Positions 1-5,071 of a DNA stretch of 5,071 nucleotides are shown here, piece after piece (within the stretch, counting starts at the first letter, position 1; the number at the start of each line of letters is the position of its first letter). The position numbers and the translations under genes are program-made. The DNA comes from Bacteroidota bacterium (lineage in GTDB: Bacteria > Bacteroidota > Bacteroidia > Bacteroidales > UBA12481): positions 1 to 5,071 of the forward strand of contig JAUVKA010000316.1 in NCBI GenBank assembly GCA_030592205.1, given 5' to 3'. The notes below the pieces were generated by a model. That model was not told the DNA's origin. It worked only from the letters and a program-made list of their open reading frames with translations, and did not search any database.

Positions 1-869
1 ATGATGCAAGCCTGATTATTGAATACCCGGATTTTATCGATACACTATACTATCGTGATTTTATCAAGGTGGAGCCTGAATCGCTCATATTTGCAGGAGC
101 AGGAATGAGTTCCATTAGGAAAGATGAGGCTGCTCAAACAATTGAGTTAGACGGAATTGGATGGATTGCAGGTAATAATTCCATTGGTATTAATGCTTAT
201 GCCAATGCCTTTCTTCCAAGTGATGATACCTTGCGCGTTGCTGCAGGAATCCGTATTCCTATTGGTATATTACCGGGATCGGTTAACGGAACTTACCTTA
301 CCGCGCTTATCTGGGATGATGAATTCAATGAAATAATGAGAGATTCTGTTGAGCTTTTAAATATTCCTTTCCCAGATAATCAAACTATTTGGTTTAGGCA
401 TCCTGTTGGGATTGACTCCCTGATTCATGCGGGTTTTATTGTACCTGAAAATCAGACCGGAGTTTTTTGTTCACAAATTGCTACGCCAAGAGGCCTCAGC
501 GAAAGCGGATCTGCTTATGCAAAATTGAATGGAAATTGGGTGAGTTTGTTTGAGGCAAGCGGATTAAACAGCGACCTTGGAATCACCCTGGAAACAGGCT
601 ATATATTTACCGACTTCAACAGTCAGATCAAACTTTCCCCCATAATTACCAGTGATAAGATATACCTCGATCTAAGTAATCTGGTTTTTGATAAGTTTGA
701 TGTACAGCTATATGATATGCTTGGCAGGCAGATAATATCAAAGTTTTCTTTACAAGATAAATACCTGGAGCTCGACTTTGTGGCCCCCGTATCGGGAATG
801 TATCTGATGAGCTTTAGACTTGATGGGATGTCGTTTACTAAGAAGATTCTGTTAATTGCAAATCGTTAG
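1..869 (+). CDS. Secreted protein with T9SS type A C-terminal sorting domain (3' part, 5' end outside window)
   Basis: The reading frame is open from the left edge (first full codon at 3) to the TAG at 867-869, so the start and any signal peptide lie outside the window; 288 residues are visible. The last ~80 residues (from about position 633) form a typical type IX secretion sorting domain: beta-strand-rich, with VQLYDMLGRQI, then SGMYLMSF and a lysine-containing end, FTKKILLIANR. In this family the domain directs export across the outer membrane and is normally cleaved, leaving the protein anchored to the surface or released. Before it, roughly visible residues 50-200 look like an all-beta sandwich module (AYANAFLPSDDTLRVAAG, then WFRHPVG, RGLSESGSAYAKLNGNW). 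This arrangement resembles accessory modules seen next to sorting domains in Bacteroidia. The catalytic or binding part of the protein is missing, so its function cannot be stated. A GTG at 69 is in frame but is not a credible start, since the frame continues upstream with coding-like sequence. The sorting-domain call is confident; the beta-sandwich call is inference. Confidence 0.88.
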   Translation, partial: DASLIIEYPDFIDTLYYRDFIKVEPESLIFAGAGMSSIRKDEAAQTIELDGIGWIAGNNSIGINAYANAFLPSDDTLRVAAGIRIPIGILPGSVNGTYLTALIWDDEFNEIMRDSVELLNIPFPDNQTIWFRHPVGIDSLIHAGFIVPENQTGVFCSQIATPRGLSESGSAYAKLNGNWVSLFEASGLNSDLGITLETGYIFTDFNSQIKLSPIITSDKIYLDLSNLVFDKFDVQLYDMLGRQIISKFSLQDKYLELDFVAPVSGMYLMSFRLDGMSFTKKILLIANR

Positions 870-874
870 TCGGC

Positions 875-2293
875 CTATCTCCCTTCAAATAAATACTGTA
901 ATAATTGTGCAGCCTGATCAACGGCAATGTCTTTTGCCACAATCTTTTTTTCCTGATCCAATATGAAAAGTTTTGGGGTGCTGAAAGCTTCATAATTAGT
1001 CAGAACATCCCGCACATCATTGGGAGCAAAAACATTAATCCAATCGAGTTCATGCTCCACAATAAACTCAAGCCATGGCTCCTTGTCGATGCGGGTATTA
1101 ACTGCTACTACCACCAAATCCTTATCTCTGAACTGATGGTACACTTTTTTTAATTTTGGAGTAGTTGTTTTACAAAAGCCGCAATCCGGTTCCCAAAAAT
1201 AAAGTACAGTAAATTTGGCCTCTAAGTCTTTGATATCAATTCTTTCTCCCTCAGGCGTTTCTAATCCTATTAAATCAGGTGCTTGTTTACCTATCAATAG
1301 CGGTTTCAAAACTTTAACCCGATTCCTTATGAATTTAAGGTTTGCTTCATCAACCCAGCTGGCTTTCCCGTTCAAATAATAATTCTCTGCAATGTATACG
1401 TACACAGCATCCATTCCCATGATTTTTGGATCAGAGTAAAAGTTGAGTAAAAATTGCACAGTGTATTGGAACATTTCCGGCTCACTGAGCGATAGTTCAA
1501 TTAGTTTCTCAGCATAAACTTGCACTGAATCGGGTATGGCCGGCACTACCCTTGAAAAGAATTGTTCTAGTTTGGAATGTATTAAAGGGGTTCTGATCAG
1601 GGCAGCATCAGTAAAATCAATGGAATCAAAGAAGTGAGTCTTATAGTACTCATATTGTACTTTTTGATCGATTTTGCCATCAGTACCTATCGATATATCA
1701 TCGGGTACAATAAAGGGCCTCATCCCTTTGAGGAATTTTCCCTGAAGCTTATCATTGAGTTCGATAATAGTATTGTCCCACAAATTTTTGTTCTCCTCCC
1801 TCAGTTGGGCCAGTTCTTGTTGGTATGCTTCAAATTCAGGACTATTCTTAGAAATTGATTCTGCTTTCTTTTGGATCGTTTGTGCCCGCATTCTTAAGCC
1901 CTGGTTCTTAGCCTGCCAAATAAAAAAAATCTCGTTGGAGGCACTGTTATTTGAATGAAGACTATCTACCAATGAGCCATAAACCGTATGTAAATCTATG
2001 TACTGCTCTTCGTCAATAAAAAAATCAATAAAACTTTTATCAGGTAAAACAACCTGGTACATTCCCCGCTCAAGTTCAATTGTGTCAGTGAATAGTGCAT
2101 AGCCCTGAGAGTCAGTACGCGCTGTATCAATAGAGTAGAACTTTGTGCCATAGCGATATGACAAAATCAGACTGGTATCTTTAACACCGGTAATTGTGGC
2201 TTCTATCTTATACTCCTGTAAGTAAGCAGTTTGTATCGGCAATAATAATATGACTATAGTCGTTGTGAGGTATGATATTATTCTGTTCTTCAT
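875..2293 (-). CDS. Exported TlpA-like thiol-disulfide oxidoreductase (DUF4369/DUF5106-type, thioredoxin fold)
   Basis: 472 residues. The N-terminus (MKNR, then a hydrophobic stretch to about residue 24) is a signal peptide or anchor. No lipobox cysteine is visible, so periplasmic or membrane-tethered placement is inferred. Residues ~28-105 form a beta-rich segment resembling DUF4369. Residues ~120-330 are mostly helical and charged, resembling DUF5106, with a coiled-coil-like part around 130-180. Residues ~333-472 are a thioredoxin/AhpC-TSA fold with VLYFWEPDCGFCK, giving redox cysteines C371 and C374. The expected cis-proline follows at P440 (FSTPKLFILD). Family members reduce or isomerise disulfides of exported proteins; the substrate here is unknown. 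The ATG at 2293 is the only plausible start: an in-frame TGA lies 18 nt upstream (2312-2314 on this strand) and the next Met codon would lose the signal sequence. A -7 promoter box ends only 5 nt before the ATG. The gene is divergent from the glycosyltransferase and converges on the T9SS cargo gene with 5 bp between stops. Family assignment is firm; naming as resA or tlpA is not warranted. Confidence 0.93.
   Translation of the reverse strand: MKNRIISYLTTTIVILLLPIQTAYLQEYKIEATITGVKDTSLILSYRYGTKFYSIDTARTDSQGYALFTDTIELERGMYQVVLPDKSFIDFFIDEEQYIDLHTVYGSLVDSLHSNNSASNEIFFIWQAKNQGLRMRAQTIQKKAESISKNSPEFEAYQQELAQLREENKNLWDNTIIELNDKLQGKFLKGMRPFIVPDDISIGTDGKIDQKVQYEYYKTHFFDSIDFTDAALIRTPLIHSKLEQFFSRVVPAIPDSVQVYAEKLIELSLSEPEMFQYTVQFLLNFYSDPKIMGMDAVYVYIAENYYLNGKASWVDEANLKFIRNRVKVLKPLLIGKQAPDLIGLETPEGERIDIKDLEAKFTVLYFWEPDCGFCKTTTPKLKKVYHQFRDKDLVVVAVNTRIDKEPWLEFIVEHELDWINVFAPNDVRDVLTNYEAFSTPKLFILDQEKKIVAKDIAVDQAAQLLQYLFEGR
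904..951 (+). terminator. Candidate intrinsic terminator of the T9SS cargo gene, inside the convergent gene's 3' end
   Basis: A GGCAA stem (923-927) pairs with TTGCC (934-938) across a 6-nt loop. Flanking ATTGT (904-908) can pair with ACAAT (939-943) if 14 nt are bulged on the 5' side. A run of seven T follows at 945-951. It begins about 35 nt after the plus-strand stop at 869, a plausible position given that only 5 bp separate the two convergent genes. The inner stem is short, and the T-run also encodes lysine codons of the minus-strand gene, so it may be coincidence. Confidence 0.3.
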
Positions 2294-2323
2294 TTGCGCA
2301 AAGATAGCTATTCATTATATTTG
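2293..2323 (+). promoter_or_regulatory. Predicted Bacteroidota housekeeping promoter for the glycosyltransferase gene
   Basis: TTTG at 2293-2296, 19 bp spacer, then TATATTTG at 2316-2323. This matches the published Bacteroides consensus (-33 TTG-type, about 19-21 bp, -7 TAnnTTTG) in both boxes and spacing. Transcription would start a few bases after the -7 box, about 2328-2330, leaving only about 4-6 nt before the ATG at 2334. The -33 box touches the start codon of the divergent oxidoreductase gene (CAT at 2291-2293). The sequence match is direct; activity is inferred. Confidence 0.68.
2299..2306 (-). promoter_or_regulatory. Predicted -7 promoter box for the oxidoreductase gene
   Basis: Read on the minus strand this is TATCTTTG, an exact TAnnTTTG match, followed by CGCAA and then the ATG at 2293. 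No TTG-type -33 box is present at 19-21 bp upstream on this strand, so the promoter is weaker by consensus or depends on another factor. A start 5-7 nt beyond the box would fall on or next to the initiation codon, implying a leaderless or almost leaderless mRNA. The box faces the glycosyltransferase promoter with only 9 bp between the two -7 elements. Confidence 0.55.
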
Positions 2324-2333
2324 ACCTATTCTT

Positions 2334-3230
2334 ATGGTCTCCATATTAATATCAGTATATAACCAGGATCCGGGCCAATTGGTTCGGGATCTTTTGCCTC
2401 AGTTGGAAGGATTGGATATTCCTTTTGAGATCCTTATCGGTAATGATTGTTCAGATTCAAAATTCATACCGATATTTTCCTCACTCGATCAGCTTAAGGG
2501 AGTAAGATGTTTTCATGCAGAGGAAAATCTGGGGCGGAGTAAAATCCGTAACACTATGGCCAGGCAGGCCCAATACCCTTATCTGCTTTTTATCGATGGA
2601 GATGCCATGATCCAGTCGGAGACTTTTATTGCCGATTATCTTGAAAATGCCGAGCCGGGTAAGGTGATATGTGGAGGGACAGCCTACACCAATGAGATTC
2701 CTGAGAAAAGAGAGGAAGAGCTTCGTTGGAAATATGGAGTTGTGCGGGAGGCCAGATCAGCAAAAGAAAGAGGGATCAGGCCTTTTTCCGGTTTTTCCAG
2801 CTTCAATTTTTTTATTCCGACTGAGGTATTCAAGACGATAGGTTTTAATGAGGCTATCCTGAGGTATGGTCATGAGGATACTATTTTTGGAATCGAGTTA
2901 GAAAGACAGGGTGTCCCGATGCAACATATCGATAATCAACTGATTCACACCGGATTGGATTCTGCTGAACTTTTCCTGAAAAAAACCCGGGAAGCTTTGT
3001 TAAACCTCACAGAATTGTTGGAAAGCTATGAGTATCCTGAAAGTCTGATCAGTCATATACGTTTGCTGAATCGATATATGAAATTCAGAAAATGGGGCAT
3101 TCATCATGTATTATGGCTAATAAACAATGTTGCAGGAAGATCAATCTATAGAAAGCTATTGGGTTCTGCACCCTCCCTCACCCTTTTTGATCTATATAAA
3201 TTGTGCATACTTCATAAGAATCAGGCCTGA
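2334..3230 (+). CDS. Glycosyltransferase family 2 (GT-A fold)
   Basis: 298 residues, full length. The protein opens directly with the first Rossmann-like strand (MVSILISVYNQ), as GT2 enzymes usually do. Visible motifs are: the nucleotide-binding acid around D38 (IGNDCSD); NLGRSKIRN at 65-73, a common GT2 helix; the DxD metal site D88-G89-D90 in LLFIDGDAM; and GHEDTIFG with E181-D182, the ED pair placed as the catalytic base in GT2 enzymes with this galactosyltransferase-like C-terminal motif. H205 in LIHTG is in a usual metal-ligand position. The enzyme should transfer a sugar from a nucleotide donor, in the cytosol or at the inner membrane. The hydrophobic, amphipathic stretch around 254-278 could make membrane contact, but no spanning helix is seen. 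Donor and acceptor cannot be read from sequence, and no other glycan genes are in view. The ATG at 2334 is forced: an in-frame TGA lies at 2322-2324. No Shine-Dalgarno is visible. A perfect-looking promoter lies just upstream, and argS follows 36 bp after the stop. Confidence 0.93.
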   Translation: MVSILISVYNQDPGQLVRDLLPQLEGLDIPFEILIGNDCSDSKFIPIFSSLDQLKGVRCFHAEENLGRSKIRNTMARQAQYPYLLFIDGDAMIQSETFIADYLENAEPGKVICGGTAYTNEIPEKREEELRWKYGVVREARSAKERGIRPFSGFSSFNFFIPTEVFKTIGFNEAILRYGHEDTIFGIELERQGVPMQHIDNQLIHTGLDSAELFLKKTREALLNLTELLESYEYPESLISHIRLLNRYMKFRKWGIHHVLWLINNVAGRSIYRKLLGSAPSLTLFDLYKLCILHKNQA

Positions 3231-3236
3231 TATTAC

Positions 3237-3244
3237 TATCTTTG
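3237..3244 (+). promoter_or_regulatory. Predicted -7 promoter box for argS
   Basis: TATCTTTG, an exact TAnnTTTG match, lies in the 36-bp gap between the glycosyltransferase stop (3230) and the argS ATG (3267). Eleven bases here (TATCTTTGCGC, 3237-3247) are identical to the minus-strand box of the oxidoreductase gene (2306-2296). A start near 3249-3251 would give a leader of about 16-18 nt, A-rich just before the ATG. No TTG-type -33 box is seen at 18-21 bp upstream; that position lies inside the end of the glycosyltransferase gene. Confidence 0.55.
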
Positions 3245-3266
3245 CGCTCTGAAAAAAATTAAGAAT

Positions 3267-5063
3267 ATGCTTCGATTAGAAGATCGGATAACTCAGGTTA
3301 CAGTAGAAGGAATGCAGGCTCTTTATGGTGCCGGTATTGATAGTAAGCAGGTACCCTTGCAGCGAACACGTAAAGATCTGAATGGCGATTTTACTCTGGT
3401 AGTTTTCCCCCTGCTGAGGTATTCAAAAAAATCTCCTGAGGAAACTGCTACTGAACTGGGTGGTTTTCTTCAAGAAAAGATTGAGGAAATATCAGACTTT
3501 GAGATTGTTAAGGGTTTTTTAAATCTGTATGTCAGTAATGAATATTGGTCGCAGTTTTTTGCTTCTGTTTTCGCTGCACCAAGATATGGCCAGGTTCAGC
3601 TTGATGATTCCTCCGAAAAGTATGTAATCGAATACTCCTCTCCAAATACCAATAAACCTCTGCACCTGGGGCATATCCGCAATAATCTCCTTGGGTTTTC
3701 AGTATCCAGACTGGTTAAAGCCGGTGGTAAAAAGGTGGAGATGGTTAATCTTGTCAACGACAGGGGGATACATATCTGCAAGTCAATGATTGCCTGGAAA
3801 AAATGGGGAGATGATGCCACTCCTGAATCAATAGGAATTAAGGGCGACCGGATTGTTGGGGATTTTTATGTATTATTCGACAAGCATTATCGATCTGAAA
3901 TTAAAACTCTTGTAGATAATGGGATGAGTGAAGAGGAGGCTGCAAAAAAGGCCCCTTCCATTCTTGAGGCACAGGAAATGCTTCGTAAATGGGAACTCAA
4001 TGACCCGGAAACAATTTCTTTATGGGAAAAAATGAACCAATGGGTTTATAAGGGATTTGATGAAACATATAGGAAGCTGGGAATTAGTTTTGATAAGATA
4101 TATTACGAATCACAGACATATAAGCTTGGTAAGGAATTGGTTGAAGAGGGATTAAAAAATGGACACCTCATTCGCAAGGATGACGGATCGGTGTGGGCTG
4201 ATTTGACCGGGGACGGACTGGATGAGAAATTACTTCTCAGGAGTGATGGGACCAGTGTTTATATGACTCAGGATCTTGGAACAGCTCATCAGCGATTCGC
4301 TGAATATAAATTTGATAAGCAGATTTATGTTGTTGGAAATGAGCAGATATATCATTTTAAGGTTCTCTCGCTGATTCTCAATAAACTGGGTTATGCCTGG
4401 TCGGATAAATTGTACCATTTATCTTATGGTATGGTTGAGCTTCCCGAGGGTAAAATGAAATCCAGAGAGGGAAAAGTGGTGGATGCGGATGATTTAATTG
4501 CTGAAATGGTGGCTAATGCTGAGGTGATTTCTCAAGAGTTGGGAAAGTTGGATGATTTTCCGGAGAATGAAAAAGCAGATATCTATTATAGAATTGCCAT
4601 GGGTGCTTTGAAATATTTCATTTTAAAGGTTGATCCCCAAAAAACCATGCTATTTAATCCCAGGGAATCTATTGATTTTACAGGAAACACAGGCCCATTC
4701 ATCCAATATACCTATGTTCGCATCCGAAGTGTTGTGCGCAAAGCCAAAGAAAAAGGATTGAACGTGGATTATAGTTTCGATAAGAACCTGGAGCTGGATC
4801 CCAGAGAAGTGAATCTTCTGAAAACAGTTTATACTTATCCGGAACTTCTGCAGGATGCAGGTAAGCAATTGAGTCCTGCTATGATTGCAAATTACGTATA
4901 TGAATTGGTTAAGGAATTCAATACTTTTTATCAGCATATACCAATACTGAAGGAAGCTGATTTGGCCAAGCGAGGATTTCGTCTGGCACTGAGTAACTTC
5001 ATAGCTAATCACATCCAGGAAAGTATGTTGCTCTTAGGTATTGAGATGCCGGAAAGAATGTAG
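3267..5063 (+). CDS. argS: Arginyl-tRNA synthetase (class I)
   Basis: 598 residues, complete, close to the usual length (E. coli ArgRS is 577). It charges tRNA-Arg with arginine using ATP, in the cytosol. Residues ~5-92 match the ArgRS-specific N-terminal (Add-1) domain that contacts the tRNA D-loop. The class I catalytic domain begins around 117: EYSSPNTNKPLHLGHIRNN carries the HIGH signature as HLGH at 133-136. YVVGNEQIYHFKVL (354-367) and LSYGMVELPEGKMKSREG (385-402) follow. The second signature is KMKSR (396-400), the degenerate ArgRS form of KMSKS, as in other members. The DALR anticodon-binding domain spans ~475-598, with YTYVRIRSVVRKA at its start and the family's usual end, LLLGIEMPERM. 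No frameshift or missing key residue is seen. The start is supported by alignment of the N-terminus and an A-rich leader; there is no Shine-Dalgarno. A -7 box at 3237-3244 suggests its own promoter, though read-through from the glycosyltransferase gene is possible across the 36-bp gap. Confidence 0.99.
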   Translation: MLRLEDRITQVTVEGMQALYGAGIDSKQVPLQRTRKDLNGDFTLVVFPLLRYSKKSPEETATELGGFLQEKIEEISDFEIVKGFLNLYVSNEYWSQFFASVFAAPRYGQVQLDDSSEKYVIEYSSPNTNKPLHLGHIRNNLLGFSVSRLVKAGGKKVEMVNLVNDRGIHICKSMIAWKKWGDDATPESIGIKGDRIVGDFYVLFDKHYRSEIKTLVDNGMSEEEAAKKAPSILEAQEMLRKWELNDPETISLWEKMNQWVYKGFDETYRKLGISFDKIYYESQTYKLGKELVEEGLKNGHLIRKDDGSVWADLTGDGLDEKLLLRSDGTSVYMTQDLGTAHQRFAEYKFDKQIYVVGNEQIYHFKVLSLILNKLGYAWSDKLYHLSYGMVELPEGKMKSREGKVVDADDLIAEMVANAEVISQELGKLDDFPENEKADIYYRIAMGALKYFILKVDPQKTMLFNPRESIDFTGNTGPFIQYTYVRIRSVVRKAKEKGLNVDYSFDKNLELDPREVNLLKTVYTYPELLQDAGKQLSPAMIANYVYELVKEFNTFYQHIPILKEADLAKRGFRLALSNFIANHIQESMLLLGIEMPERM

Positions 5064-5071
5064 TATTATTG

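Noticed and set aside
784..798. CCCG-TAT-CGGG inverted repeat near the end of the T9SS gene, considered as a terminator for the minus-strand gene
   Set aside because: The stem is only 4 bp, no T-tract follows on either strand, and it sits within ordinary sorting-domain coding sequence.
905..1153. 82-codon plus-strand open frame (and similar frames at 1634-1958) inside the oxidoreductase gene
   Set aside because: These are antisense to a clearly coding thioredoxin-family gene, have no recognisable protein features, and look like by-products of its codon use.
875..3230. Oxidoreductase plus glycosyltransferase considered as a two-gene novel system
   Set aside because: The genes are divergent, belong to abundant unrelated families, and no shared partner or conserved motif links them beyond promoter proximity.
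4452..4470. Apparently altered KMSKS motif (KMKSR) in ArgRS, considered as a sign of degeneration or unusual function
   Set aside because: ArgRS enzymes commonly carry degenerate forms of this motif. The surrounding GKMKSREG context and the rest of the enzyme are intact, so this is normal family variation.
4650..5012. 120-codon open frame on the minus strand inside argS
   Set aside because: It lies wholly antisense to conserved DALR-domain coding sequence, its translation has no recognisable domain, and no promoter or intergenic space supports it.

Overview
The window looks like ordinary chromosomal DNA of a member of the Bacteroidota. Four things support this. There is a C-terminal sorting domain of the type IX secretion system (T9SS), a system confined to this phylum. 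There is a DUF4369/DUF5106-style TlpA-like thioredoxin, a family abundant there. Intergenic promoter boxes match the phylum's TAnnTTTG -7 consensus. Shine-Dalgarno sequences are absent. Base composition is moderately AT-rich and coding density is very high. I cannot place it below phylum with confidence.

Layout: (1) positions 1-869, plus strand, hold the 3' part of a secreted protein ending in a T9SS type A sorting domain; its 5' end lies outside the window. (2) Positions 875-2293, minus strand, hold an exported thiol-disulfide oxidoreductase with a CGFC active site. It converges on gene 1 with only 5 bp between the stop codons, so any terminator must lie inside a neighbour's coding sequence; one candidate hairpin plus T7 tract is at 904-951. 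(3) Positions 2294-2333 are a 40-bp divergent intergenic region with two face-to-face -7 boxes. (4) Positions 2334-3230, plus strand, hold a family 2 glycosyltransferase. (5) Positions 3231-3266 are a 36-bp gap with another -7 box. (6) Positions 3267-5063, plus strand, hold a complete arginyl-tRNA synthetase (argS). There is no gene-free stretch over 300 bp.

The genes do not form an evident pathway. The oxidoreductase and the T9SS cargo both act beyond the inner membrane, the glycosyltransferase is cytosolic and presumably builds a surface glycan, and ArgS is housekeeping. I see no mobile element, CRISPR array, tRNA or new multi-gene system. The most interesting signal is regulatory: the divergent promoters overlap each other and the flanking start codons, and predict leaderless or nearly leaderless mRNAs for the oxidoreductase and the glycosyltransferase.
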